Positions 29,632 to 45,492 of a stretch of DNA of 64,000 nucleotides are shown here, piece by piece. A model generated the notes under the pieces. That model searched no databases. It saw nothing but the letters and a program-made list of their open reading frames with translations, and had not been told where the DNA came from. A program made the translations under genes and the position numbers. The DNA comes from Lingula anatina. Taxonomy: Eukaryota > Brachiopoda > Lingulata > Lingulida > Lingulidae. Within the stretch, counting starts at the first letter, position 1; each line of letters starts with the position of its first letter. The stretch lies in assembly GCF_001039355.2 (NCBI RefSeq), contig NW_019775025.1, positions 73,751 to 137,750 on the forward strand, in the 5' to 3' direction.

Positions 29632-32600
29632 ATGGCTGGAGAAAACCTAATTCAAATGGACTCGCAGACTATGCTGATAGGGGCTGCCCTGTTCATCATC
29701 ACCTTCATTGTTGCCTATTTCATTTCTTGTGTTGCCATTCGTGAAAAGTCCTATGAAGAGGTGATTGCTGAGCAGAGGCGTTTAAATGAAGAGGTGCAGC
29801 AGAAACAAAAGTTGGAGAAGAAAGAAAAGAAGGGGAAGTATAAGAAAGGAAAGGGAAAAGGTGGAGAAAAAGAAAAGGAGTCTCCAGTTGTTGAAGCTGT
29901 CACAGCCACAACTAGTATTGAAAATCATGCTAAAATGGTTGAGTATGAACTGGAGCCCGAGATAATTGACACCTCAGAGGAGCACCCCAAACCACCAACC
30001 CCACGCAAAGGGAAAAAACCCAAGTCCATTTTGGTCAACAAGAATGAGAAGCCTCGCCGTAGCATAAGTGAGGAGGGTGCACCTGAATTGTTCCACCCAG
30101 ATAAGCTACCCAAGGATGAGGTGGAGCTGATGCATGAGCATGCTCACTTTGAGACCAAAACCAAAGAAAAGAGAGAAGTTAAGAAAGAAGTGAGTGAGGT
30201 TATGGTACAAGAGGTTGCCTTAACAACTGCATCAGAACCACCTGTAACTGAAGGGAAGAAGAATAAGAAGAGCAAAGGAGATGGAGGTGAGAGCAATTTC
30301 ATTCTGCAGTTAAATCATTGTCTTTAGAAGCATCCAAGGTTCAGTCGTTTCTCTATACACATGAACTCATTAATTTTTTCTAATCATAAGACAATCTAAA
30401 CACCAGTTTATCCTTGTGCTTTATCCATTGTAATTAATTTCAATGTAATTTAATTACCATAAGCCAGTGAAATATTATGAAATTTCTGTCCTATTTATAT
30501 GTGGAAGTAATGTTGTATGAATAACTAATCTAGGGTATGAGAATTTTTTCTTGAAATCAAAAAAAGTTCAAAAGTCAAAAGCATCCTTTGATTTTGTTTA
30601 GTTATAACTTAAATCAGATTAAAAATGATGGTGGTGGGGGGGGGGGGGGGGTGTGATTGTGATGGAATGCTGTGAGATTCCTGACAGTTGAGAAGCTATT
30701 TTAGGACTTCAACAACCTATTAGTGGTTGCTTGTGATATGCTACATCTGGGGCCATTCTACAATATTTTCCTCCTCTTTATGGTCTTTTGCCCTCTATAT
30801 TACTTTTTGTCTCTTGTATTTGTACCAACACAGTTAAGAAGCATTATGATGATATAAAGTTACAGTTACATTTCTCTTTTGATTAGCTATGCGAAAATGA
30901 AAGTAGATGGTGAAATAGATTGGGGGAATTACTTAAGGATGGCTCAGTACTAATCTAAATTAAGTGTTTGCATACAGAAATCATGACTTTCCACATGCAT
31001 AGCCTAACTGAACACAATCACTTATTGATTATTCTGACTCATAAATTGGTGGGAAAAAGAAACCATATGTTATTCATTAGGAAATAACAGTCTCGTCTTT
31101 CAGACAAGTCACTTGTAGCAAGGCCTTAATGTTAAAAAGAAAATTTATGTTAATCAGCTAAGTATGCAGAGAATGATATCATACAAGAACAATATATAAA
31201 GGCATGTTAATCATAAGTGTTATCAGCATTCATTACAGTGATATCAATCAGCATTGAGAAGAAAGGAAGTAATGAATATTCATGTGAGGTTGAATGTGCA
31301 GTATAAGTAATGGATATAAACAGATGTGAAGATTTTTTCATTATGGTCCATATGATATGTCAAAATCAGTATGATGTGCTATGAATACACAGTAAGAATT
31401 GTACATCACACAAGTACCCAGTTTTGATCATTAAGCCGTTTCCATAATAAGCAGTATTGAATTATTTGCTAATGGCTTACTCACAGCATACTTAACAACT
31501 TGCCAGCTCTTCAAATTAGATGTCCTCTCAAGGTGCTTTATATACATTTCCTGATGAATACAACTATAAACTAAAATAACAATAAAAATGATTAAATGAA
31601 AACAAGTGATACCAACCACCTCGGTACAACCAAAATATCTTCTTTGAGTTTATTTTTGATAATTGGTACTAGACTATCAGTAATGTCTTAAGTAAATAGA
31701 TTCAAAAATATTCGTGGCATGTGTTGTGTACTATGTCCTAACATTGGCATCTAAAGTTAAGACAGTTAAAAAAGATTATTAGAAACTTAAAAATTATAGA
31801 AAGATGTTGATTGATGGTGATCCTTGCTATGCAATGTTGGGGTTTACATGAAGCATTTACCTGGTCTGAAATTATTTCTGGTAGAACTGATAAGACCATG
31901 GTCTTGCTAAGCTGTCTGATAACAAGGATCACCTTGCCTTAAGACTTATATTGGTCCTTGACTCCAATGATAATTGCAGCACTATCACAAGCTTTTACGG
32001 TAATTACTAAACATTCTCAAACACCTCACTTTTTCAAGATTTATAATTTTAGGTGCCCAACAGATTAAACTTTCTGACATGAAGCGAACTGCTTTCAAAA
32101 CTCGAGAATCAACATTTTTAAGCATTATGAACAAAACATTTTTGGGGAGAAGTTATGAATATAATACTCTAATTATATTGTTCCAATTTAACTTAGGTAT
32201 TTTTTCTTATCCTGTCTTTTACATGAGATGATAATTACATGATAAATATAATTTCCTAAATAGGTGTTTTAAGTAGCAAGAAGTATGATACGTACTGATA
32301 AGATATACAGTGCAATTTCTGTATGAACTTGGATGGCTGTATAAGCACTTACTCCATTAAGAGCTCCAAAATGTAATAGATCACACAGGTTCAATAAGTC
32401 TTGACATCCTCTGCCCCCCCCTCCCCTCTCAAAAAAAATGAATATATATTTTTTTTTAGTATGAGATCTGTTCCTGCACTCATTGTTTCTATTTTATCTC
32501 ATACTGGCCACAGGCATTACAATATCAGTTTTGGATTTATAGTTTTTTTAGTAAGTATCTCTAGCCATTTGCGAAATTTTTATTCCAGGGCATTAATAGT

Positions 32601-35600
32601 GGTCTTAAATATCACAAGAGAATCATCTCTGTTGATGTCGTTTTAGATGGTTTGATGCTCAGTGGGGAGAAGTTATTAGCTGCAGTGAAGAAGGCTTTGC
32701 TGACTGATGTTGAGATCCAGGCTCTGATTGATGTCCTTCTTAACAGACAGCAGGGCAATGAACAGTGGACCAAGGTACAGAGACTATTGTGTAATTCTGT
32801 GGATTTTGATCAGTGTCTGATATGTGCATAGTAATAGTAATGTTCTGTACTTTATTTGATATCAAGGTTATTAATGTCAATTGGTTATTAATGTTGGCTG
32901 AAGAATTTCCTTATCAAGTTAAAAGATGGTTGCAGGTTTAATGTTGATAAAACAAAGTGAATCTTTTCAGAAATGTGTTGATTGTTTTTTTACAGAAGGG
33001 AGATCCTGTCTCACTTTTGAAGAAACAGCTTGAAGAGAAAGAAAAGACCCTGCAAGAAGGTACCAGCATTTCTTTAGCCCTTGAATTAATTCATTTTAAT
33101 TTTTGTCTGTATGCTTTAATTTATAAATGGAGAATGCAATAAGAATATTAAAAACATAAACTTCCAGCTGCCAGAAAATTACCAAACCTATTGAGATTTC
33201 TGATATGATGTTTGATAGATTTCATTTCTTGATTATTTAAGCTAAGTTATTAAGAATTAAAATCTATTTATTGAAACTTCAACACCATATGAAATTTTCT
33301 AGAACAACAGCTGGCTATGGCTGCTAACAAGAAGGTGAAGGAACTGCGCCAAGAGCTGTCTCAGGAGAAGCAGAATTTTACCAAGTACGAGAAAAGGATG
33401 TCCGAGAGTTTGACCTTGAAGCAGCAGGAGATGGATGCATTGCACGCGCGCATGCAGCAGTCGCATGAGCAACACATGATGGAAGTGGCAGCACTCAAGA
33501 ACCAGTTGCAGAGAAAAGACCCTCAAGATCACCAGGTTTTACTGCAGGTACATTTTTTATAAAAAGTTTATTTCTTTTTAAAACTCTTTTTTTTTAATAG
33601 AATGAAAGGAAAGAGAAAGATGCATTCTCTTGTAATGTCATAGAACTTTAATGAAGCATAGATAACAATTTAACTCCAGATTTCTGTATTATAATACTCT
33701 AAAAGGTTTTACATTTTTTGATGCTCGAAAATGTAGTTACTAGTATATGATATGAATATATATTTCTTATTATTATTTTAGGAAAACCGTCAACTAAAAG
33801 AAGCATTGGCACAGTATGTACTTCCTAATTCTTGAAGAAGCTGAAATTTTTAGAATGTTTTATTTTTCATTTAAGACCATTTATGCAATATGCCTCCTTT
33901 TTTGTTCAGTTAAGTGCAGATTTACAAAAATATTCAGTTAAGTTAGAGGAAGGCATGGAGAATTAATTGATCACTTTTATTGTAAAAATGCCCACTTGGA
34001 ATAGATGTCATCTTTAAGGTGTTAATATTAGAAATTGATTTTGAGCTATACAAAACCCATGTAAGGACAGATATTTTGATATTTGTTTCTTCCAGGGGCA
34101 GGATTGCAGCGGCCCCCGAGGTTCACAATTTGCAGTCCCAGCTGCAGATCATCCAGAACGAAATGGCAAACAATGCCCGCAAATTGACAGCAGCAGAAAA
34201 TGGAAAACTAAATGCAGAATCTAAACTGAAACAGTATGAAGATCGTATTAAGTTCATGGAATCTAAGAAAGTGAGTGAGTTTTTCATGAGTGGTATAAGG
34301 TATTGAAATTCATTTAGTGTATATAGCTTTTTAATTTTTTTTTTCTCAGTGGCATGATTTTTTTTATTGAGATGAGCATTATATTTTTCTTGGCATCGAA
34401 GACCAAAATCCAATTGAGGCAGAAATGGTTAAAAATTGCTTGAAGTTATCCCGCTTGCTGTCATGATAAATCATTTCTTCCTTTTAAAATGTGTGTTTTT
34501 TTTTTATAGGCTGAAGGTGATGCTGCCTTTAACAAGAGACTAACAGAGATGGCTGAAGAACTTCAGAAATCTGAGTCACGTTGCAAGAATGCCATGCAAG
34601 AATTGGATGCTGCCAAAGCTAGGACCCAAGGGGCAGAAAGCGAAGCAGCAAAGTTGCAAAGTCAGCTGCAGACTAAAACTGGAAGCGAAAGTCTTTTAAC
34701 CAAGAAGAATGAAGAAGTTAGCAATCTGACATCACAGATAGAAAAACAAGCTTCAGAATTGAAGAACTTAACAGCAGAACTGGAGAAGCAGAAGGCAAAA
34801 AATAATGTGAGTATATTGCAGCTGTAAAATTGATTAGAATATAAACTTCATATGGCAGTGATTATGCCAGTTAAGTGCCTTAGTTGTACAGAGTGGAAAG
34901 TATATGTCTATAATTAATTAGGTGAAAATAGATATCGATGTTTAATTGAATTTTTTTTATTGATTCATAATTAAAGTTTCTTATTCTACCTTTTTTTTAT
35001 GGGGGGGGGGGGTGATTTGGGCAATTACTACCAGTTTAGAGTGCAATTATTACTTATTTAGAGTGATTTGTTTTGAGTAATTATTTGATGATCTTATTTT
35101 GTGTGTATTTCATTCCATACCAGGAACTTAATTGTTGTTTTGAAAAATCTGATGGTGGCGGTTTGACTGTCATTTACAGGAAGTTGAAGCTGAAAAGCAG
35201 GATCTGGCAGAGAGACTGTCTAAGACACAGCAGTCGGTGTCCGAGATGAGCGGGTTACAGGGTGAACTGAATGCCAAGCTAGTAGAACTGCAGCAAGTTT
35301 CGTCAGAACTCGAACAACAGAAAACTGCTTATAATGTATGTCAGCTTTTTGTTGCAGACAAGCTTTTGCTGCTAAGATACTAACACGCATGTTATTCTGC
35401 TTTCTTTGTTTCAGGTGCTGCTGTCTTTAGAAAGATGGTTTATAGCATGACAAAATGCATAATTGCATATGCCATTAAACCATTAATGCATACTGTGTAA
35501 TTTTCTCATTCCTTCCTCCTTTCCTGATTACCCTCTCAATTGAGTTGAGTATTGTAAGTTGAGATTACATTCCCTTAACTGCTTGTAAGCATAGTCAAAC

Positions 35601-38600
35601 CCTGGCATGCAAACTGCTCCATATAGTCATAAGTTCCAGACCCAATTACCTGTATCACACTCCAGAGACATGCATGTTCTTTCCAGACTCACCTGATGTC
35701 TGTGAGCCGTCAATTTTGAGCTGTGCTATGCATAATTGTGTTAGTGTATATGCTTTTGATGCAGCTGTCACTGTCAGTGAAAATATGTGTCTTAAATTAT
35801 GAAAGAGAAAACATTAATAAGCATATTGTTTGTGATATTCTTGGCCAAAGCTTATTCTGCTTATTTCTTGATGTTACCCAGATCCTCATTTAACCCAATA
35901 AATGTTTATAGGCCTTACCCCTTTCTGAAGCAATAGCTTGCTAACAGTGAAGATTATATTGAGTTTTTTCTTAAGGAATAAGCATGCCGGTGCATTTTCT
36001 TTTAAATTAACTCAATGAAGATTACCTAAGAGTATTTTACTCATATATTATATATTAAATTATGTAATAATTCAGAAGTAAGAATAAATGCAAAGTCTTT
36101 TACTGTTGTTATTGATTGCTAAATTTCATCTGGATAGAATTTGGAGAGTGAGCGTCAGAAACTCGCTGCCTTGTTGACCAATGCAGAACAACAGGTGGCG
36201 ACACTGCAGTCCTCACAGTGCGAGACAAATGCCAATAGTGCACAGGTCAAAACTCTGCAAGAAGAATTGGACAAGCAGAAGAAAGCATATGATGTAAGCA
36301 GACATCTAGATTTTTTAAAGTATATGTCATTTCCCTCTGAAGAATATTTTAGTTCTGTGACTGCAGGTCTTTTTGAAAATGTAGCCTAGCTTAGAAAATG
36401 GCATAGTTGGGTTATATATGCCTAATAATGAGGAAATTGCCCAGAAATTAGGTAAAGATTTTTTATCTTCATGGATAGGAACTTTTGATAGAAAAGCAGA
36501 AGGCAGCAGAAGACCTACTGAATGTGCAGCAAGCTCTTGAAAAGCTCCAGGTTCTCCTGGCAGAACTGGAGGGCAAGGACAACGAAATGGTCCAGTTAAA
36601 GCAAGAGGTTGAAACCTTAAGGAAGTCTAATGAAGTGAGTCTGAGCCGTACTTCCAGGGCTTCAGGCTGCTGTATTTAATCACACTGCTATCTGCCTGTT
36701 GTGCACTAGTCATTATTCTGCTCATAATGCTAATTTGTTCTTCCAGGTTTTGAAGCATTGTAACTTTCAGCCTTACGCCTAACCGTTCATTGCTGTCTTA
36801 TTAGGCTTAATAAGCTATCTTGAATGTATCACTTTTACCAGCATAGAGTGCCTTTTTAGATGTCGTTCAACTATTGCTTTCTCCAGACTTTCAGTGTCCT
36901 GTGTGAACTGCTGCACATTTTAAAATTATTCCAGATCCTGGCTGCCAGTTTCTCTGAACCCTCTGTCTGTTGTAACAGTATGCTTGGTGATGGAAATACA
37001 GACTTTGATACATCATCTTGCCTGGCTTGCTTATGTTTTAACAGGTCTTTTGGGATGCACTTATAAATGTAATGACATTTCAAGAAAACTGTTGAGTCTG
37101 CATTTGATGTTTTGTATATTTAATCTATTTACATTTAATCAATGTCAGTGCATGAAACATAGTTCAGTACCCACATGAAGGATTTAACTGCATATCATAT
37201 ATGATTATTAGGAAGCTTATGTAAACTCTCAGGACAGCCAGTTAAGGCTTCCGTGGTGCAACACTTCATGCTATTTTTGTCTGCAGGAATGCTGTTCATA
37301 ATGCATCTTGTGTTTTCTGTTTTTATCAGCTTGGATAGCAGTCACATATTGAGAAGAGTGAAAATTCAATTAATTATGCTTATAGATAGAGGAAGCCTAC
37401 CCTGTGACATGCAAGATAGTGTTATACCTGCAATTGGGAACTTACTTTTGTCCTCAGGCTTCTTGTTTGCTAAGTGCTTTGAAGGATAGAAAATGAGCAA
37501 GCTTGCCATTTGTCTAAAGAAAATGAGAATTCCAGTAATGCAGTTATGAAATTAAAAAAAAAACACTTTTACCATTGTGAGCTTACATATTAAAAAGAAT
37601 TTAGGCAAATGAATAAAACTAAATTCATTCAGCTGGAAAAACTTTTTATGGGAAATCTATATTGCTTAAGGATCTTCAAAATGAGAAGACGAGAGCAGAA
37701 GATGCCCTAAGTAAAGCAGAAAGTTCTCTGCAAGAGGCAAAGGTGAATGAGAACAATCTTACCAGCAAAGTGGAAGAAATGGAGAGGTTAAAACAAGAGA
37801 TAGTCACACTGAAGAAAGACCAGGACGTAAGCTGAACATACCATTCAGTAGATAATTTTCTAGAAAATCAGTTGTCTGGGGAGGCAGCTGTTGGAAGAGG
37901 AGGGGGGGTGTTGCAATAATTTTATGAAAAAACTTTTGTCAGAGTTACCTTTTTTTTAACTGGTTAAGCATCTTACTTTTTCAGATATACAACATGTATG
38001 GAATAGCATGATTTTTTCAGCAGGAGTTATGTGCACAGTAGTGTAGTCATGATGCATTCAAAAATATTTCTTTTAGTTTTGAAGATGCTGATGTAAGATT
38101 GTTAGTTGTTTTTTACTTTTTTAATATTATTTGTTTTCATTATTCTTTTTTGGTATTTGCTGAAATCTTATTTCCAATATTAACCTCATTTGGCAGGAAT
38201 TAGTAGCAGAGAATGCTCAGTTAAGTGAAAGCCTTACCAAAGCAGAGGAGTCTGTGGAAGAGAAGGCAGATCTTCGCTCCATGGTGATACAAGCAGAACT
38301 GAACAGGCTGACTGAAGAATTAGAAAAACAGAAACAAGCCAATGATGTAAGAAGGGTTTCTTTTAATAAGCATGTTACAGGACAACTATATTCACTTTAT
38401 ATGTCTTCAACAAACTAACATGGTTGCATGATTCCAGGGCCTGGTGGTTATGCATATGTATTAACTGCATGTAGGTTTACTTAACACCAAAGCATGGGTG
38501 ACTATATTAGGAATGGGCTTTTTCTCAATCATCAGTATCTCTGTCAGAAATAAGCACCAACTGCATGGTTAAAGATATTAATTGTGGATATTTAGGGCAA

Positions 38601-41600
38601 GTTAATTGTGGGCTTCGTTGCATGTTTTATGATAAAACAATACAAGGAAAATAGCATGATACTGGGGCTAAATGGAAGATCAGTTGTTAAGTTGTTTATT
38701 GATAGCATGACTAACTGTTGTAATACGAGAGGGTGGAGAAAAGTCACACTGCCTTGAAAAAATTCATCTCTGTTTACAAACTGCTTTTGCATGATGTTTA
38801 GACACGAGCATGGAAACTTGAATATTAAGACACTGACTTTACTTGCTTAATGGAAGGACTGGGATAATAACACACTCTGGTGCTGTAGAAATCCTGTGTA
38901 ACAATGTGGTTGTGGGATTAATTTCTTCTAGAATAGGTAAATATTGTCCCCAAAGTTAAACTTCCTGCATGGTGGCCTTTGGTATCTTTTCTTATTGTTC
39001 TTTCCAGTACCTGGTCATGGGGAGCAAATCTGTATATATGAAATTGTATGCTTGATTGAGTTGATGCTGGATACACTGCATTAAATGTATCATACCAGCT
39101 TCATATGTCTCATTCTGTCTGAAGTGTTACAAAGATGGATGTCTATCTGTCATTTCCAATTACTCTGTCAAACATTTCTACAGTGACAAAGACGTAATAG
39201 ATGCATTTCAAAATTATGTATTGAATTTTGATATGTTTAGTTCTTTTTATTGATACTGGCTTTAAGTAAGCTAAAATCTAAATACGACTCGTATAGGCAT
39301 TGGCCAAACTTACTGATTACATTTGAGATTGATGATTTTCCTTTTGTAATTTTGCTTTACACCCATGTTTCTGTGATATGCCTTAGGCTTTACAGCAGGC
39401 TCAGTCTCCCCCTGACACCACCAGCAAGGATGCTGAAATCTCAAGACTGACAGAAGAAGTAGAAGCCTTGAAAAAAGCAAATGAAGTAAGCTCAGCTCAT
39501 TATGGTTGATAATTTCTGCTTGGGAATGTCTTTTTTTTATATATATATTTATCACAGGGCCTGTTCATATTTTAAGTAGGATACTTATTATAAGTGTTAC
39601 ATTGGGATCACTCTTATATCATCCTCAGATCACTGATTAGAATGTAATTTACTATTTTGGTCTGTATATTAAAAAATTGACCCCCTTACCCTTTATATTC
39701 TCAATCCACCAAAAAGGGTGTAGAAACATTTGATGTTTATGAAAAATCAGGAGTAATGCAGAATTTGCCGTGTTAGCTTTTCTGCTGGTTTCTGTGTAAA
39801 TTCCAATTATACCATCCCTGATGCCCAACACGTTCCATGTTGTTAACAGAACATATACAGCATTGACATTGTTTTTTTTTTATGAATTTTGAAATTGTGA
39901 ATTCTCAATGTAACTTTGCCTTAATGATGAAAAATGTTTGAGATTGAGTGATTTCTTTTTACCCTTACTACACTTAAATATAATGGATATGTGATATGTC
40001 AAAAAAAAAAAAAAGGACAAATCAGTGCATGTTGATTTGGGTGTAGATGCTAGAGTTAGTCAGTTTTTAAGTTAACTGATTCCACATCAAAATTGTACTG
40101 CATGCTGGGTTGATGGAGATGAACTGAACTGAACAAGTCATAATATAGAAAAGTGACTGATGTGACATAATTTCAATCTCCTACTTTTGCTTGAGGTATC
40201 TCTTTTACCAATTTGGCATTTCTTTCTGTAAGAAATATGCTGGTTTATAGTTTGGGTTTCCTTTTAGATCAAAGAAAGTGCATAACTAGTCATGCCCCTG
40301 TTTTAATAATATCTATATATGCATATTACTATATAATGCTTGTATGCAGCTTTGGGTGAATTGGGAAAAGGCTTGGAACTTTGTTTTCTTAAGTGTTTTC
40401 TGTTATTTTCTTATTTTCAATATGAAAATAAGGAAGTGAAAATAAGAAACGCAGCTTAGTAGACTAGAGGCAGCTTGTAGAGTCAGATTGATGATCTGTT
40501 TGAAGAGTATATTTACGATGTCTGTACTGTGATATAGGAAGTTATTGTGAAAGCCAGGAAGATGTTATCTGGGGAGTCTGCAACCAATCAGGAAGTCTTC
40601 GTACTTGAGGCAAAACTGGATAATGCTACTTATGCAGTGACTACGCTGCGCAAACAATTGGCAGATGCTGATAAAGAGTTCAATGTAAGATAACTTTAGG
40701 GAAGGTTTTTTTTAATATGCATTTTAAATATGCATAAGTACACATCTATAGTATTAAATATTTCAAGGTCTTGATGTATTGCTTACATCTCTTCAATATT
40801 TTTTATGAACGGAATAATTTCTTATGAATCAATGACATGTAAAAAATAATACAGATGGTTATGATGTAATTGATTCTTTTATTAGTGACATTCACATCTT
40901 TTACAAAAAAGTTGAATGAATAACTTTAATATTCACAGGAGCTTGAGGCAGAATGCAAAGACCTCAGATCAGTTGTAGCAGAGCTTAAACAACAGAATGA
41001 TGTAAGAAATCACTTAGTAGCATTTATTTACACTGTAGGTTGCAAGGCTCTTAGTGAAAATTTAGTTGGTGCCTGGACGCTTTCCACTCCCATGCCCTTC
41101 ATATCATATCATATTCAAATCATGAAAACCTTGTTACTTTTCAACCCATAAGTAAACATGTATTGAATATCAGTTATCTATCTACAAGGTGGCTAAAGAT
41201 TGGTTATTATTTTGTTACCTTTTCTCTGATTGGTGGTCAAGTAATGTCTGGTGTTACACTGATACTTTATCAGGTATCAAGTATCATTGGCTTCAGCTAT
41301 CCAATTTCTTACATGACAATAACATCAGGGTTTACCTATTACCTATGTTTCCTATACACATATTGACTATATGTTGGTTGTGGCAAAATCCTGATAGCCG
41401 TTCTCATCCCTACAAGACCATAGTTTGAGGGAATTTCCTTTACTGTCTTTTACACAAACAAAAAGTGTCACATTCCCTATTACACAAAAGACTTTTTTAT
41501 ATAAAAAAGCACAAGATAATGTAAGGGTACATATGGCCATGTGTGCTTTGCTATTAGCTTTGATGGATGTGTTAGACATATGATAATTAATATATATTAG

Positions 41601-44600
41601 GTAATGGGACATGGGGTGACCTAACCAGACTACCACATGCTGCTTGACAAGCCAGAACACTGCTAACTAACCCTCCCTTTTTTCCCTGCAGGAGCTTCGT
41701 TTGCAACAACCAAAACTTACTGGGTATTACTATGAAAGTATCCCGGTTGATGTGCATAAAGTCACATCAGAGTTACATGTCAATATAGTGGAAGTTGGTC
41801 AAGTCAAGGTTGAAATGGAAAAGCAAAGACAGGTCAACAGTGTAAGCACACATGGAGTTAGTTCTAAAATATATATACACAAACAGCTTTTGGTAACAAA
41901 TGGGTTCTTTCAGAGCTTTGCATGTGGAATTCTGTTGAATTGCTATTTTCCTTAACATCGGTGTTTCAGTATCAGTCCAGTATTTGTTTTCGTCTTACAA
42001 GTTATTCGATGAAATATTATTAAAAAACATCATTGATGTTCTCAAAGAGATAATAACACCACTCACCATTTGGATAACTTGGATAATAATGGCTGCACTC
42101 TGCTTCTAGCATATCACATTTTCTCTTTTTCTCTCTCTTTCTGATTGCCTCTAGGAGCTTTCTGAGCAAATCTTCCTACTTCAGTCGGAGTTAGATAGAA
42201 AGGCAGCTCAAATCAATGAACTAACCAGCACTTTGGGATCACAACTGGTCACCATTTTAGTAAGCTCACTCACGTTGCAGTATGAGCCCCAGCTTTTACC
42301 TGGGCAAATGTCTTTATGTTGTCTTGACAAGATTACATGTTGTTGTTGTTGTCCTGTATTTACTTGATTTCATTATTCATTTGACAGGCTGACTGGTTTA
42401 TAATTATTTATTATTTTATTATTATTTTATTATTATTTATTTGTGAAGATAATTGGGCTAATATCATTCTGCCTGCCTCTGTATTATTTCTGCTTTAAGA
42501 TGAAGAAAATAACAGGGAAGGATTCTTATGCTTCATGCTATAGTCTAGAGATCAATGTACCCGAATGCATGGTTCTAAAAATGCATGTAATATGAACATG
42601 TTATTGATATTTTCAGATAGTCTGCTTTGACTTAATTTGTAATTTGAAATTTTAGCTTACTCTTTATCACGAGTGGTTGAGAAATGATCAAAAAAAAAAA
42701 CTGAAAATTAGAAATGCAAATATTTTCTCAATATGTATATGATTTATTATTGTTTCATTAACAGTTTTGTTGACCCAGGTAATGCCTTTTTTGTACTATT
42801 TCCATCCCTTGCATTTTTCTTAAATTAATTGTAATGCATATGTAATGTCACATGTTTTAAGTTGAATATTTTTCAGTCATCCAAATGCTCCACATGTAAT
42901 ACTTTGCTAAATGTCTAGCTTTTTACCATGTGTATACCTCTATTGCATGGAAATTTCATTATTTATATGTACTTCTGTTCAGCTTACTTTACCTACCTTT
43001 TTTGTAATCCATTGTATAGATCTCTGCTTTCCTTTTTCAGCTTTTGAATTTCAGTATTGTAGCTGCTTGCATTCTTTGTTTATATTAATGGTGAATTGCA
43101 ATATGCTTTATATATTCTTTGAAAAAATATAGATTGGCAAGATGCCAATGTTTGATAGAGTATTTTTGACCTTTTGACATGCAGTGTCACCAACTATTTC
43201 TGTTATAAAGATATGTGAAATCTAAGATATAGGGAAACAAAGCATAAGTTATATTCAATGCATCTAATTAATTGTTTTCAGGCTCTACAAAACAAACAAG
43301 AAGAGACTGTTGGTAGCAACTCTGAACTTAAGAAAGTTAAAGATGAGTTAGAAACTCAGCGGAAGAAAAATAATGTAAGGGCAGTTAAAGTGGCATATTT
43401 TTAAGTGTTGTGATGCCCCTCATTTATGGCATTGATTTATTTTTGGAAAACATTGAAAGGTCACTTGAGAATTTGATGTGGCATATGATTTTGTAGACCA
43501 CAGAAGACATTGAAGGAATTTGGTACTTTTTTTGTCTAATTTTTGTATTGTCATTTTAAAACTTTTTTTACTAGAAATGCATTTTTGGGAGATAGATTTT
43601 TACATATTGTTTCATTCTCAGTGTTTTAAACCACTAGTTTAAAAGTGGTCATAGTTTTATTAAAAGAGCTCTTGGATTTCCAGGAACTTAGAGAAAAGAA
43701 TTGGAAGGCAATGGAGGCACTGAATAGTGCTGAAAAAAGTGTACAAGAAAAACTAGCAGCTCAAGCTAAAAAAGAATCTGTAAGCAATTTTGTCTGATTT
43801 TCACCATTTTTTTTCACGTATCTGCCATTATGCATTAATGTTTTACAATAGAAAAGTGTTAACCTTTATTACAGCTAGGGTGTGATTATTGATAAACCAC
43901 CAATGACCTGCCAGTGCTGTTAACCCCCCTATGTGACCCTTGTTTTTTGATCAGGTGCAGATGGTTTTTATCCCTATTTCTAATAGAAACATGTCAGTGA
44001 GCATTTGGATGTACTGTATTGTATTGTATTGTATTGTATTGTATTGTATTGTATTTGGGTCTCAAGTATTTCTATATGGTTTATGTTTTTCTTGTCTGGT
44101 TTCAGGAAAAACTGTCTGCTCAGGTCTCAGGAGAGCAGTCCAAACTAAGGCAACTTTTACAGAGGATTTTCTCCGATGTCAAAGTTGACCAGTCACTGGT
44201 AAGGAAAACGAAGCATGGTGTAGATAAAATTCCTTGGTCATTACAGGTATCAAAACCTTTTTTTTTTCGTTTAGGTTTTTGATGTATTTTTTAAACGATT
44301 ATCCTCTCTTGTAACTTTGAAATAAAGCTGCCAAATATGTAAAAAGGGACAATAAAATGGATTGATTTATTATTTCAGGCACATTCAGATTGGATGTCAA
44401 GTTTTGAGACAGAAGTAAAAAAGTATCTCAGTACCTTATCCTCATCAAGTGATAACAAGGTAGATGAAGTCATTGGTTTAACAATTTGGAATTTGATGTC
44501 CTTGTTAGGTTGTGATTTTGAGAGTGTTTACAAAGTGTTGATTTTTCAAAAAAAATCTTTTAAGTATAACATTCACAAAAGAAGAATATACATGTAAAAT

Positions 44601-45399
44601 GAAAATTAAAATATTGGTAACTTGAATTTTAAAAATTAATTTGTAATTTGTGTTACATGATGGAAAATGTTAGGATTTGGTCAAAATTCCAGGATTTAAA
44701 GGAAGCACAAGAAAGGGAAGACCAGTTGCAGTCCCAAGTCCAGCATTATAAGTCTGTGCTAGACGAAACAGTAAGTAGTATTTTTGGAGTTCATTCTAAG
44801 CTTTTTTAAAAGATGTGGTTTATTTAGTCCCTTAGATGTAGCTGTGAATTTCCATCTTGAGATGACATTATTGCCATTGCCATAACCATCTCTTCAAGCC
44901 ATGTTTCACTTTCAGACATTTTCACCTCTTTTCTTTTGATCAGACAGATAATTAGTAGGTTACAGGCTAAATTAAACCTTTCTTTGTAACTCATAATTGG
45001 GCTGTTTTCTCAGTGAAAAAATATATAAGATAATGTGCATGATTCTTTCAGGAAGCCATGTTGAATAAGCTTCAGGGCAGTGTGGAGTCTGAGGAAGGGA
45101 AGTGGAAGCAGAAAGTGGCTGGGATTGAATCACAACTCTCTGGTGCAAACGGTGAAAAGCAAAAGTTACAGCAGGAGCTGGACCAGGTACAGAGTGCATA
45201 TTATGTGAATTTTTTAGCTTGGGTATTCTGGAGTCGGGACAGTACATGATGGACAGTAATTGCAAGTGTCTATACTTAATTTACTTCTTCATGTACGTTG
45301 AATTCATTAGATTAGTCTTTCTTTTTTTTTTTAGGGTTAGTAATTACTATGTCACTAATAAGTGCAATCAGTCAAATCTGAGTAGTATTTGGTATGTAA

Positions 45400-45454
<55 letters not shown>

Positions 45455-45457
45455 TAT

Positions 45458-45492
<35 letters not shown>

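Noticed and set aside
43990-44060. Tyr/Cys/Ile/Val/Leu repeat protein
   Set aside because: It is the translation of a GTATT microsatellite in an intron.
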